The translations under genes and the position numbers were made by a program. Shown here piece after piece: positions 15,245 to 24,659 of a DNA stretch of 64,000 bases (its first letter is position 1; each line of letters starts with the position of its first letter). The notes beneath the pieces were generated by a model that made no database searches, was not told the DNA's origin, and was given only the letters and a program-made list of their open reading frames with translations. The DNA comes from Acinetobacter seifertii (GTDB lineage Bacteria > Pseudomonadota > Gammaproteobacteria > Pseudomonadales > Moraxellaceae), in contig NZ_KB851200.1 in assembly GCF_000368065.1 (NCBI RefSeq), positions 1,729,204-1,793,203 on the forward strand, read 5' to 3'.

Positions 15245-15575
15245 CTATAAAAAATCTACGAATAAAGCTGTTGTTAGTTTGAAGGAATCATACGGACATT
15301 TTGTTCCGTTCACCCCATTTCTTCTTACTACACTTGCTACAGAATCATTAATAAGAGACTCAAATGCTCTAAATTCTTATGGCTGTCTTTTAGAAAAAAT
15401 TTCGAAAATTTGAAAACCTACTTGTTCCCCCCTAAGAATAACTCTCTTTTCCGAAGAACCAGTTAAAAAAACCTACTCCTACAACTCCCCCAACATGTTC
15501 TCCCGACTCATGTGCCTTAGGAATTCCCCAATAGGCTTCATGATTACAAATAAGATGCCTTCTATTTAACTGACT
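15245..15575 (-). pseudogene. degenerate gene remnant, toxin-like tail
   Basis: Two coding-like blocks lie in different frames on the minus strand. The first (15432-15575) reads EAYWGIPKAHESGEHVGGVV, then GFFNWFFGKESYS and a stop. The second (15245-15366) reads FESLINDSVASVVRRNGVNG, then KCPYDSFKLTTALFVDFL and a stop. A gene of a few hundred bases with frameshifts would explain both. The glycine-rich first block resembles ends of secreted effector proteins, though I cannot assign a family. 15576-15645 holds nothing recognisable. Confidence 0.35.
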
Positions 15576-15645
15576 TAAATAGAATATTTTCAAAAAAACT
15601 CAGTATATATTATGCTACTCAGCTCCTGATTTCTTTAGTTCACAT

Positions 15646-16344
15646 ATGACAAATACATTTTCTGACCACCAGCAAGTTGAGGTGGTGTCTACTTTTACTG
15701 AACTTGTAAATATACATTTTCAAGGACATAAAAATGCTATTTGTTGGCATAGAAATTTGGTGGGCGACTTTAAAGAAATTGTGGCTAAACTTCATTTAAA
15801 AGAAAATATTACCGAAATTTCTACTGAAGACTTGCTAGCACTTGAGCTTTCAAAACAAGGTGATTTGGCTCGAGACATTATTTTAAAAGACATGCAACTC
15901 TTAACTGATATGGGTGCATCACCTGTACTTAATTTACTTAAACACTATGAACGTGATGAAGAGCTGGATTTTATTTCAACAGATGTCTATTCGTTTCATG
16001 TTGATCGCTCGCCTATAGAAACCGATACTTTCTTATGTACCTATTACGGTGCGGCTAGTGATATTGTGCCTAATGAACAGGTTGAACAAAAAGTTTTAAT
16101 TCCCGAAATTAGAGAAAAACTCAAAGCATTACACGACGGCCCAGAAGCGGAATTTGAAAGCTTTTTAGCAGAGTATTTTTTTGATTTACATTACCAGCCT
16201 AAACCCAATACACAACCAATAAATTTGGGTACAGGACACTTGTGGCGTTTGGCGGTAGATCATCCCACACAAAAAGTTTTACCGTGTGTGCATAGAGCAC
16301 CCGTTGAAAAAGATGGAGAGTATCGATTGCTGTTAATTTGCTAG
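15646..16344 (+). CDS. DUF1826 family protein
   Basis: The product is 232 residues. DUF1826 signatures are present: CWHRNL near the start, HVDRSPIETDTFLCTYYGAASDIV in the middle, and a C-terminal HLWRLAVDHPTQKVLPCVHRAPVEKDGEYRLLLIC. HVD and CVHRAP suggest a metal-binding cupin or 2-oxoglutarate-oxygenase-like site. DUF1826 genes are often found with zinc-homeostasis GTPases (COG0523) in Zur regulons, but none is adjacent here and no Zur box was seen upstream. The stop overlaps the convergent gene at 16341 by 4 bp. Confidence 0.8.
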   Translation: MTNTFSDHQQVEVVSTFTELVNIHFQGHKNAICWHRNLVGDFKEIVAKLHLKENITEISTEDLLALELSKQGDLARDIILKDMQLLTDMGASPVLNLLKHYERDEELDFISTDVYSFHVDRSPIETDTFLCTYYGAASDIVPNEQVEQKVLIPEIREKLKALHDGPEAEFESFLAEYFFDLHYQPKPNTQPINLGTGHLWRLAVDHPTQKVLPCVHRAPVEKDGEYRLLLIC

Positions 16345-16826
16345 GTATTATCACTTAACCAGTGTACAAGATATTTATTAGAGTGCTTATTTTTTAAAGC
16401 TGATAAGAAATGATCTAAGAAAGTTTTTAACATTTTCAATAAATCTGTTTGGCTGATATTTTCTGCATAACTCGGCACCCAGATCCCATCATGGCTTTTT
16501 CCATAGCAGTTATAGTTTCCCTGATTAAATTTTAATAAAATTTCTCTACTTATACCCTGCTCATATAAATCAATTGAAGAATCAGATCCCAAATTTATCT
16601 CTCTTATACAAACAGGCAATTGCTCTAAAAAAACAACCAGATCAGTTTCGATATCTACAGGCCAAAACTCATTTGAAAAAGCCTGAATCTTAAACTGATT
16701 GAGTTTATTCTTAGAAAGTACAGTACAAATATCTGTCAATACACTAATTTCGTTGTCATATTCATCATCGTATTGTCGCAACTGCGTAATGTCGAGTTCC
16801 GATGTGAGTTCTAATTGAATTAACAT
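16341..16826 (-). CDS. hypothetical protein
   Basis: The protein is 161 residues, acidic and cytoplasmic, with no membrane segment. Its N-terminal half has ELTSELDITQLRQYDDEYDNE and a VFLEQLPVCIREINLGSDSS strand-helix pattern, and the C-terminus is helical (TDLLKMLKTFLDHFLSALKNK). I do not recognise a family; overall style resembles immunity proteins. It converges on the DUF1826 gene with a 4-bp overlap. A weak inverted repeat lies at 16893-16925. Confidence 0.55.
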   Translation of the reverse strand: MLIQLELTSELDITQLRQYDDEYDNEISVLTDICTVLSKNKLNQFKIQAFSNEFWPVDIETDLVVFLEQLPVCIREINLGSDSSIDLYEQGISREILLKFNQGNYNCYGKSHDGIWVPSYAENISQTDLLKMLKTFLDHFLSALKNKHSNKYLVHWLSDNT

Positions 16827-16954
16827 AGCTTGCCCATACTTGAATTAATCCACTATTACATAAGAGTTCATCAATTAAGATAAAAATCACCAATAAAAAA
16901 GCCTACCCACTATTGGATAAGCTTTCGTGAAGCATTCGGAATAGAATATTAAGT

Positions 16955-17818
16955 TTATGCCAGTTTTTTTGTCTCCATAAAATCGACATAAGCAATTTGG
17001 GCATCCCAAAATTCATTCCATAAAGCGCAATACTCTATACACAGCTCGGTAAGACTTTCATAGTCATCTTTGGTTATGCCTTGAGCCAGTGCAAACCATA
17101 AGTCATCTTCATGATCATCATCTGCTGCTTCTGATGTCTCGTCAGTCGATACACCATGTACATGGTAATAGCCACCACCCTCAACCTCAATTCCAACAGC
17201 CTTAGTCGCCTCACGTAGCGGAGGACTAAAAAGAATGACTTCTTCTTCTGCAACAGCAAGCAATGCAACAACTTTAATATAACTATCGTATGAAGATTCT
17301 AAAAACGTTCTTACCTGATCTGCGATTTTTGAAGGATGGTATGATCTTCGATCCTGTTCATTTAGACCATAATCATTAAGTAAATCTTCATAAAGTGGAT
17401 AATGTGCATATTCAGGATTACCCAAATAATAATTATCTTGGTCTGTTCCAGGTCGAAAACCAAATTCATCTAGTATATTTAAACTTAATAAAACACGTGG
17501 GAACATTTTAGCTCCAGAGTGTAATTTCGGTTCTAATTGTTTAGTCTGAAATTGAGCCATTAATAAAGCATCCGTAAATACTTGTACAATAGCGTGACGA
17601 TATTCCAAATGAATTTTTGTTAAGGTAAATTTATCAAGCTGTCCGTTATTTAAAATTTCAATTGCTGGATGTGTACATACTGGTAATTTAGCGATTTTTT
17701 CTCTTAATTGTTTGAGAAATGCTAGATTTTCTTCCCACTGTTGTGAAGGAATACTATTCTTCATCCCCAGTAAAGCTTTTTGTCTTGGATTATTAAAATT
17801 TTCAAATTTTTTTAACAT
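16955..17818 (-). CDS. heme-oxygenase-like diiron family protein
   Basis: The product is 287 residues from MLKKFENFNNPRQKALLGM; GAG 6 nt before the ATG at 17818 supports this start over others just upstream. Helices with metal-ligand candidates are visible: HLEYRHAIVQVFTDALL, SYIKVVALLAVAEEEVILFSP, and YYHVHGVSTDETSEAADDDHEDDLWFAL. E…E-x2-H and D-H-E-D-D patterns match the iron-containing, heme-oxygenase-like redox enzymes (TENA/PqqC fold). Its substrate is unknown. An acidic insert (ETSEAADDDHEDD) precedes the last ligand helix. It is a single-gene unit. Confidence 0.75.
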   Translation of the reverse strand: MLKKFENFNNPRQKALLGMKNSIPSQQWEENLAFLKQLREKIAKLPVCTHPAIEILNNGQLDKFTLTKIHLEYRHAIVQVFTDALLMAQFQTKQLEPKLHSGAKMFPRVLLSLNILDEFGFRPGTDQDNYYLGNPEYAHYPLYEDLLNDYGLNEQDRRSYHPSKIADQVRTFLESSYDSYIKVVALLAVAEEEVILFSPPLREATKAVGIEVEGGGYYHVHGVSTDETSEAADDDHEDDLWFALAQGITKDDYESLTELCIEYCALWNEFWDAQIAYVDFMETKKLA

Positions 17819-18139
17819 AATCATTCTCAATAACAAATTAATTCTTATAGTTAGGTTTTGAGTTCTCCATTATTTTAATTGCGCATTCATTTGCTACTCA
17901 ATAAAATTGTATACTCATCCCTAAACAATTCGATATTAGGTTTATTATTTACACAAATCAATCCATGTTTTAATAAATTTTTTTAATAAATTAATTAACA
18001 ATTGATAGCAAAAAATATTGTCATTTTTATTATTTCATCTGTTGTATTACGACAATCTTTTCAATATGATTGAAATCAACTTTTATAAGAGACCACTTTA
18101 AAAAGAAACGGAATTCAAAAGTTTACAATGGGGAAATTG

Positions 18140-18712
18140 ATGTCAAAAAGAGACACTATTATAACAACAGCTATAGCCCTTTTTAATCAGAAAAGCTATA
18201 ACGGCATTGGAATTGACAAAATTATTGCCGACTCCAATGTAGCAAAAATGACATTCTACAAATATTTTCCGTCCAAGGAAAATTTAATAGAATCATGCCT
18301 TTACAAGAGAAATTCAGACATTCAGGCAGCTATATTAGAAAGAATCAATACTAAAGATTTGCCTTTAGTTCAACTCAAGAGCTTATTTGATTGGTATATT
18401 GACTGGATTTATACCGACGATTTTAATGGCTGCTTATTTAAAAAGGCGACCATGGAAGTTGTACAAGTTTATCCTTCAGTAAAAAACCCTATTAACGACT
18501 ATCGTGAATGGATCTATACGCTTGTTTTTTCGATATTAATTAAAGTTTATGTTGAAGATCCTGAAGCATTAACTACACTCTTTCTGAATATTCTTGATGG
18601 CATTATTATTGATGGCACAATTGATAAAGGTCTAGTTAATCGGGAAAAAACATGGTCTTATATTATTAAAATAATTCAGCTTGAAAAAACAGAAGCACGC
18701 ATCGCCAGTTAA
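18140..18712 (+). CDS. TetR-family transcriptional regulator
   Basis: The product is 190 residues. The ATG at 18140 is chosen because GGGGA lies 6 nt upstream; the ATG at 18128 lacks such a site. The HTH covers residues 5-52 (TAIALFNQKSYNGIGIDKIIADSNVAKMTFYKYFPSKENLI). The C-terminal domain includes YPSVKNPINDYREWIY and resembles the RNA-linked TetR pair only loosely. It has no divergent or downstream partner within 350 bp. 17837-18127 upstream is AT-rich with no gene. A terminator follows. Confidence 0.88.
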   Translation: MSKRDTIITTAIALFNQKSYNGIGIDKIIADSNVAKMTFYKYFPSKENLIESCLYKRNSDIQAAILERINTKDLPLVQLKSLFDWYIDWIYTDDFNGCLFKKATMEVVQVYPSVKNPINDYREWIYTLVFSILIKVYVEDPEALTTLFLNILDGIIIDGTIDKGLVNREKTWSYIIKIIQLEKTEARIAS

Positions 18713-18720
18713 ATTATATA

Positions 18721-18756
18721 AAAGAGATTTTTACATCAATTAAAAGATCTCTTTTA
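18721..18756 (+). terminator. terminator of the TetR gene
   Basis: AAAGAGAT (18721-18728) pairs with ATCTCTTT (18747-18754), with T-rich sequence after it, 8 nt downstream of the tetR stop. 18757-19020 holds no gene that I can see. Confidence 0.6.
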
Positions 18757-19020
18757 AAATTTCAGTTAACATCAAATTTATTAAAGCCTTATATTTACTC
18801 AATGTAATATAAGGTTTTATATACCTCTTATATTATTCTAATACGATCAAGCGATTTTTTAAGTTTCAGGATAAGAAATCCTTGAGCTAACACGTTCAAT
18901 TTAAAATTGTTGGTCAAACTATCCATTTCTCTTCATCAAAAAGTCTTAGTACAAAGCATACAGGCAACACTTGATTAGAGTTTGTGGGGCTAAGATGAAA
19001 TTATTCTTTTTTTAGTCAAT

Positions 19021-19049
19021 AAAAAAAGCCCTCAAATGAGGGCTTTTTC
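19021..19049 (-). terminator. intrinsic terminator of the cold-shock gene
   Basis: GCCCTC-AAAT-GAGGGC with A/T runs on both sides. On the minus strand it ends with a T7 run, 17 nt past the csp stop. Confidence 0.85.
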
Positions 19050-19065
19050 TATTCTACAGTACTAA

Positions 19066-19278
19066 TTACTGAGGAATAATGTTTGTAGCGCTAGGGCCTT
19101 TTTGACCTTGCACAACATTAAAAGTCACGCGTTGACCTTCATGTAAAGTTTTGAAGCCAGAAGAAGCGATTTCTTTGAAGTGAGCAAAAACGTCTGGACC
19201 TGAATCTTGTTGGATAAAACCGAAACCTTTAGTTTCGTTGAACCACTTAACTGTACCAGTAGCTGTGTTGTTAGACAT
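19066..19278 (-). CDS. CspA-family cold-shock protein
   Basis: The product is 70 residues from [28 protein letters not shown] upstream supports the ATG at 19278 rather than one three codons earlier. RNP1 (KGFGFI) and RNP2 (VFAHF) RNA-binding motifs are intact, and the length is normal for the family. It is a single OB-fold that binds single-stranded RNA/DNA and melts RNA structure. A promoter at 19448-19475 implies a 5' leader of about 160 nt, as in temperature-controlled cspA genes. Terminator at 19021-19049. Confidence 0.95.
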   Translation of the reverse strand: MSNNTATGTVKWFNETKGFGFIQQDSGPDVFAHFKEIASSGFKTLHEGQRVTFNVVQGQKGPSATNIIPQ

Positions 19279-19447
19279 GATATACATCCTATTGATTTTT
19301 AAGAACTTGTGCCATGAGACATGACGGGTTTAACTTGGAAAAAATAACGAATTGAGCTTAAGATCTTAAAAACGGAGGATTATGAATAAAGCTTCGATAC
19401 TAAAAGAGGATTTACTAAACTAATAAGTCTTTTTTCTAGTTGACTTC

Positions 19448-19475
19448 ATTATACATCAAAAGAACACTTATTCAA
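19448..19475 (-). promoter_or_regulatory. sigma-70 promoter of the cold-shock gene with long leader
   Basis: On the minus strand TTGAAT (19475-19470), a 16-bp spacer and TATAAT (19453-19448). It predicts a leader of about 160 nt before the csp start, typical of cold-shock genes. The remaining gap 19476-20025 is very AT-rich and shows no gene. Confidence 0.7.
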
Positions 19476-20025
19476 GCAATTTATATAAATTAATTTACTG
19501 ATTCTACAGCAAACATTCGCTTACATTTGTAAAAAACAATTACAATTTATTATATAAACAAATAGTAAATAATTTTCTATTTAATAGTTTAAAATTTTAA
19601 AACTATACTAAATGGAAATATAACTACAAATAATGAATAAAAAAACAGACTCATAGTCTTTATCAAATACAACAACTTACAATTTTTAAGTATATTTTTA
19701 TATAATGTTAAACATCATTATTACTTATTAATTTTTTGAATAAGCACATAAATAAAAATATTTAAGAAATTTATCTTTAAATCACAATTAAAACAAGAAA
19801 AATTAAATATATTTTAAAATTATTAAATAAATGAAATGATTATTTTTATTTTATATTCTTTTTTCAAATAATCGAATTAGCAACAACTGCAAAGAATATA
19901 CCAAACTGGACCATATAACTTTGAAAAACTGGATGTGTTCACTAGCCCTTAAGCTTCATAACCTATCTTTGGCTTAGATCTAGCAATAAACCTATCTATA
20001 CCTTCTTTAAATTTAGGGAACTATC

Positions 20026-20748
20026 ATGCACCTACATTTTATTGTTCATGAAGATTTTGAAGCACCTGGTGCATATGAAATTTGGGGTCAAAATAATCAC
20101 TGCAAAATGACATATTCAAGAGTGTATTTAAATGACCCCTTACCTTCTACGGTTGAAGACATAGATTTCCTGATCGTGATGGGTGGCCCACAAAGTCCAG
20201 ATACTACAGTTGAAATGTGTCCTCATTTTAATTCACTCGCTGAACAAGCGGTTATTAAGAAAGCTATCCAAGCAAACAAAGTCGTTTTAGGCGTATGTTT
20301 AGGTTCACAGCTCATTGGTGAAGCTTTAGGTGCCAAGTTTGAACATAGCCCTGAAAGAGAAATTGGTAAGTTTCCTATTATGCTGACAAAGTATGGTTTA
20401 AAAAATTCTCTATTTTCACACTTCGGAAAAATGACAGAAGTTGGCCACTGGCACAATGATATGCCTGGGTTAACAAGCGATGCAAAAATTATTGCTTTTA
20501 GTGCAGGCTGTCCGCGACAAATCGTTGAATACTCAAAATTAGTTTATGGTTTTCAATGTCATATGGAACTAACGCCTGAAATTGTTGAATTACTCATTCA
20601 ACATTCAGCAACTGAACTCAATCAAGCTCATGATTATAAATTTGTTAATACCCGAGAAGAATTGAGGAGTCATGACTCTCAAGAAATGAACCAAAACTTG
20701 TTTATTTTCCTAGATAAATTAAAAGATGAGTATTTAAAACTTAGCTAA
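20026..20748 (+). CDS. class I glutamine amidotransferase-like protein
   Basis: The product is 240 residues. The nucleophile elbow VVLGVCLGSQLIGEALGA supplies the catalytic Cys, and the FQCHMELTPEIVELL segment supplies His and Glu, giving an intact C-H-E triad. VMGGPQSP forms the oxyanion region. It resembles stand-alone GATase1 proteins (GuaA-N-like/YfeJ), which hydrolyse glutamine or gamma-glutamyl compounds. No synthetase partner is adjacent. It is a single gene preceded by a 740-bp AT-rich gap. Confidence 0.85.
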   Translation: MHLHFIVHEDFEAPGAYEIWGQNNHCKMTYSRVYLNDPLPSTVEDIDFLIVMGGPQSPDTTVEMCPHFNSLAEQAVIKKAIQANKVVLGVCLGSQLIGEALGAKFEHSPEREIGKFPIMLTKYGLKNSLFSHFGKMTEVGHWHNDMPGLTSDAKIIAFSAGCPRQIVEYSKLVYGFQCHMELTPEIVELLIQHSATELNQAHDYKFVNTREELRSHDSQEMNQNLFIFLDKLKDEYLKLS

Positions 20749-20963
20749 ATGATGGCAAAGCCCTTTTAATAGAGCTTTCTTTCATAAAATTAGATGATCT
20801 ATAAAGTTTAAATTCGCTTTTGCACCGACAGTAAACGAACATAATATCGCAGCAACAGAATCCCAATTAGTAGATGGTCACTATACAATATCTAATAAAA
20901 TAATAGCCCCTGTCACACATAAAGCGGCTGATGTGCCAAGTTAGCCTTTAGACTTTAAGATAC

Positions 20964-22145
20964 CTATATAACACTTTCAAAAAGCATTTGTTCTGCGCAC
21001 TTTAGTGCATATTCCAGATCTTTTTGTAAATCGACCACCGATTCTAGTCCGATATTTAAACGTACTAAATAACCATCTTTAGGTAGATTGGTATGGGTTC
21101 GATGAGCTTGTCCAACAGGTAAAATCAGACTTTCAAATCCACCCCAAGACAAACCAATGTGAAATAATTGCAACGAATCAAAGAATTTTTGCACATAACA
21201 AGGTTCAGATTCTTTTAAATAAAAAGCAAATACTCCAGATGAACCATGAAAATCTCTTAACCACAAATCATGATATGGGCTTGTTTCTAAAGCAGGATGA
21301 AGCACTTCCTTAACAGCCGGATGTGTTGTTAGAAATTGAGCAATAGTTAGAGCACTATTTTGATGCTGTTTTAATCTTACTGCCAAACTTCGCAGGCCAC
21401 GTGAAGCCAAATAAATGTCGTCTGGGCTCGTGGTCTCTCCAAACAAATGACCTGTTTTCGTGAGTTGTTCGTATGTTTCGGCATTTGCAGTAGCCACGCC
21501 CATGAGTATGTCAGAATGGCCACCAATGTATTTGGTTATGGACTGAATAGAAATATCAGCACCATGCTTTAAAGGTTGAAAAAGTAACGGCGTTGCCCAA
21601 GAGTTATCGACTAATACTTTTGCGCCATATTGATGACTAATTGCAGAAATTGCCGTAACATCACTCAGTTCAAATGTCATTGAACCCGGTGACTCAATAA
21701 ACACCACACTAGTACGATGATTAATTTTTTCAGTTAATGCCTCAAGTTTAGTAGAGTCAAAATATTCAACACTTACCCCCATTCGGACTAATATATTGTC
21801 AGCAAAGTTTCGCGTTGGGCCATAGATGTTATCGGCAATCAAGACATGACTATTTGCTTCTACACAAGCCATAAGTGCATGTGTACATGCCGATAACCCA
21901 GATGGAAACACCATACTACCCGCACCACCCTCAAGCGCATTGATTGCACTTTCAAAAGATTTAGCTGTTGCAGCACCGAAACGGCCGTAATGTCGATACA
22001 CCCCACCATTGCGTTTAAATTCTTCCCACTCACTAAAGCTATTTACAACAATAGTCGAACCACGAAAAACAGGTGTATTGACTAAACCATCAAAGCGCTC
22101 GGGTGTTCGTCCTAAATTAATGACATCTGTGCTGAATTGATTCAC
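20964..22145 (-). CDS. metC: cystathionine beta-lyase-like PLP enzyme
   Basis: The product is 393 residues, normal for the Cys/Met metabolism PLP family. Seen: TPVFRGSTIVV near the start, YGRFGAATAKSFESAINALEGG, the cofactor stacking YGPTRNF, VDNSWATP, and the PLP-lysine segment SITKYIGGHSDILMGVA. The YGRFG in place of YTR and the IGGHSD motif fit beta-lyases (MetC-type) better than gamma-synthases. It splits cystathionine or cysteine to give homocysteine or sulfide. An Lrp-type regulator lies upstream on the same strand, 345 bp away. That gap (22146-22490) is AT-rich without a gene. Confidence 0.85.
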   Translation of the reverse strand: MNQFSTDVINLGRTPERFDGLVNTPVFRGSTIVVNSFSEWEEFKRNGGVYRHYGRFGAATAKSFESAINALEGGAGSMVFPSGLSACTHALMACVEANSHVLIADNIYGPTRNFADNILVRMGVSVEYFDSTKLEALTEKINHRTSVVFIESPGSMTFELSDVTAISAISHQYGAKVLVDNSWATPLLFQPLKHGADISIQSITKYIGGHSDILMGVATANAETYEQLTKTGHLFGETTSPDDIYLASRGLRSLAVRLKQHQNSALTIAQFLTTHPAVKEVLHPALETSPYHDLWLRDFHGSSGVFAFYLKESEPCYVQKFFDSLQLFHIGLSWGGFESLILPVGQAHRTHTNLPKDGYLVRLNIGLESVVDLQKDLEYALKCAEQMLFESVI

Positions 22146-22490
22146 TTTTATATTCCAAGAAACATATCAACTTTATTACCAATTCATGATAGTGAGATTT
22201 CAATGGATATAAATTTTAATCTTTTCTATTTTTCATCTCAAAATTAGATTTATATTTCCTATTTTTACTTTAAATTAGAATTTTAATCCGATATTTATTT
22301 CTTTGAGTAAAATATTATCTTATAGCGTACTTTGTGTTGATCTACTTGTTGTTCGAACTTGCTGTTATAAAAGGTACTTCTCACACTATTCTTCATCCAT
22401 GATTTGCCTTAATTTGTACCGAACGTAAATAAGGTTTAGCTTCTAGCATTTTTGCTGGTCCTTAATTTTTAATAGTATTCGCAGTTTTTA

Positions 22491-22961
22491 TTAGAAAAAA
22501 TTTAAAGGAAGTTCTGTCGTATATTTAATTTGCTCCATGGCAAAACTAGAACTCACATCGGCCAATCCGTTAATTTCAATTAATTTTTTATAAACTTTAT
22601 CGAACTCGGCAACATCCGATACAGCAACTTTAAGTAAATAATCTGTTTCACCTGCCATTCTATACACTTCAATCACTTCATCGATGCTATAGATATGAGA
22701 ATGAAATTTTTGAATCCACTCAATATTGTGTTGTGCTGTTTTAATAAACACCATCACAATCACATTAATGTTGAGTTTTTTACGGTCTAGCAAAGCGACT
22801 TTTGCACGAATAATACCCTCTTCTTCCATCTTATGTATTCTGCGCCAACAAGCCGTGTTGCTTAATCCCACCTTTTCCGCAATATCACCTATTGCCAATG
22901 TGCAGTCCTTCTGTAGAAGATCTAATATTACACGGTCATATTTATCTAAATTTAACTTCAT
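22491..22961 (-). CDS. Lrp/AsnC-family transcriptional regulator
   Basis: The product is 156 residues from MKLNLDKYDRVILDLLQKD (ATG 22961; an in-frame TTG lies 33 nt earlier and no start has a strong ribosome site). N-terminal HTH: AIGDIAEKVGLSNTACWRRIHKMEEEGII. C-terminal RAM/ligand domain: VYRMAGETDYLLKVAVSDVAEFDKVYKKLIEI. It belongs to the feast/famine regulators that sense amino acids. Position directly upstream of the cystathionine lyase gene on the same strand suggests it controls that gene. Confidence 0.9.
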   Translation of the reverse strand: MKLNLDKYDRVILDLLQKDCTLAIGDIAEKVGLSNTACWRRIHKMEEEGIIRAKVALLDRKKLNINVIVMVFIKTAQHNIEWIQKFHSHIYSIDEVIEVYRMAGETDYLLKVAVSDVAEFDKVYKKLIEINGLADVSSSFAMEQIKYTTELPLNFF

Positions 22962-23198
22962 ACCTTCAAGCTTCTCTGCACTATGTATTTGCAATAAATC
23001 AAATCAATGAACAATATATTAGATTGTTATTCTAATTTTAATAAAAAAAATATTTACCTATGTTTTAAATGATCTCCGCGCATTCGAGACGCATTTATTT
23101 GTATTGTTCACTTAATAATCTATTTTAAAGCTTGAAAGTTTAGATGAGCTTTTATTATTATCTTGTACATATTCGGTACAATAAAAGAGACAAGAAAA

Positions 23199-23519
23199 AT
23201 GCCAAATCAATTTGATGCTGTTTCTATAACAAAAAAAGCGAATGTTCATTACGAAGGACACTCAATTAGTCATGTTATTGAACTTGAAGATGGTACAAAA
23301 AAGACTTTAGGGGTGATTCTTCCAACAGAAAAAGCTTTAACTTTTAAAACTCACGTTTCAGAACGCATTGAGATCATTTCAGGCAAATGTAGTGTTCAAA
23401 TTGGCGATGATCCGGATACTAAAGTCTACTCAAGTGGTGAGTCTTTTAATGTTCCTGAAAATAGTAAATTTAAAATTATCACAGATGAAGTGATTGATTA
23501 CGTCTGCCATTTAGAATGA
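23199..23519 (+). CDS. ppnP: pyrimidine/purine nucleoside phosphorylase (DUF1255)
   Basis: The product is 106 residues from MPNQFDAVSITKKANVHYEG. A single cupin-like domain carries TLGVILP, TFKTHVSERIEIISGKC and SGESFNVPENSKFKI, the DUF1255/YaiE pattern. E. coli PpnP cleaves several nucleosides with phosphate. The ATG at 23199 matches the family N-terminus; a longer reading from 23163 adds residues that do not belong. A decayed fragment of a second copy lies at 55584-55652. It is a single gene, divergent from the Lrp gene. Confidence 0.92.
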   Translation: MPNQFDAVSITKKANVHYEGHSISHVIELEDGTKKTLGVILPTEKALTFKTHVSERIEIISGKCSVQIGDDPDTKVYSSGESFNVPENSKFKIITDEVIDYVCHLE

Positions 23520-23639
23520 ATCAACATTACAAAGCCATACCTTTTATAAGGTATGTTTTCCTATGAATATATTCATCTTTTCTTAAAAACTAGACGAGAT
23601 GAAGTTTAAATTTTAGTATTTAAGCACTTTTACAATTAT

Positions 23640-24344
23640 CTATAAGCTTCCACCACCATCAACATTGAGAACTTGGCCGGTAATAAAACCTGCATGATCT
23701 GACAATAAAAAAGCGACTGCATGTGCAACATCTTGTGGAGTACCGATCCTTCCCAAAGGAATACTTTCTAATATTGCTTTTTCAGCTTCACTTCCAACAG
23801 GTCGGGTTTTTCTAAAAAGTTCCGTTTCAATCGGCCCTGGTGCTATACAGTTTACCGTTATTCCAAACTCAGCCAACTCGAGTGCCCAAGTTTTAGTACA
23901 CCCGACCAAGGCGCTTTTTGCTGCCGAGTATGCTGTCCGTTGTTTTGCTCCGTAAATTGCTCTGCTGCCAATATTAATAATTCGTCCAAAGCGCTGTTCT
24001 TTTAGTTGCGCAACAAAATGCTGAGTTACTTGTATAGCCGCTCTTACATTTAAGTTCCAAACCTCCTCCAAGGCAAGAAAGGAAATCTGGCCTAAAGGTT
24101 GAGGCAAGCTAATTCCTGAGTTATTTACAATTCCATGTATGACATGAGATTTAGCAATTAATGCTAAGGTTTCTTCAGTTTGTTCTATATTGGATAAATC
24201 ACAACTAAAAAGCTGTCCGGGAAAGTCTATATGGTCGATATTTCTGGCAATGCCAATGACATGATGTCCCTGCAAGGACAGTTCTTCGCTAATTGCTTTT
24301 CCAATACCTTTTGTAGCGCCTGTCACTAAATAAGTGTTTTTCAT
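23640..24344 (-). CDS. SDR-family oxidoreductase (FabG-like)
   Basis: The product is 234 residues. All classical SDR elements are intact: TGATKGIG at residues 8-15, NNSG near 86, and the catalytic IGSRAIYGAKQRTAYSAAKSALVG (Ser, Tyr, Lys). CIAPGPIETEL and the C-terminal GFITGQVLNVDGGGSL are typical of FabG-like reductases. Substrate unknown. It is divergent from the PEP-mutase-family gene. The 315-bp gap between (24345-24659) has promoter-like AT-rich sequence but no clear operator. Confidence 0.9.
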   Translation of the reverse strand: MKNTYLVTGATKGIGKAISEELSLQGHHVIGIARNIDHIDFPGQLFSCDLSNIEQTEETLALIAKSHVIHGIVNNSGISLPQPLGQISFLALEEVWNLNVRAAIQVTQHFVAQLKEQRFGRIINIGSRAIYGAKQRTAYSAAKSALVGCTKTWALELAEFGITVNCIAPGPIETELFRKTRPVGSEAEKAILESIPLGRIGTPQDVAHAVAFLLSDHAGFITGQVLNVDGGGSL

Positions 24345-24659
24345 AGCGGATCCTTATTAAACATAAAAATAGTTTCTGGTTTGTTCTCCCCTGTTAACTA
24401 CAAAAATAATAAAACACTCACTATGATTTTTTATGAAGATAAACAGATTTATATAAATTCAAGAAAACTATAATCAATATCCCCAAAATGGACATGACTT
24501 TATTTTGATTTTCTTATTTGAAATGAAGAAGTGGTTGTATTTGTATACATTAAAAAGTTGTTATAGTCATTCGACTTGAGTTGGTCTTTCAATCTCTGAG
24601 TTTAAAGGCAAAATTGAGTGACTAAGTTGAAGTAAATACATTAAAAAGAGTAAGAAATA

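Noticed and set aside
19373..19425. 13-codon plus-strand ORF with a perfect GGAGG site opposite the csp leader
   Set aside because: Very short and lies antisense in a leader region; the SD-like sequence could be chance.
20798..20944. Coding-like plus-strand stretch (FAPTVNEHNIAATESQ…)
   Set aside because: Too short, no start or ribosome site and no recognisable family; it may be a remnant, but support is insufficient.
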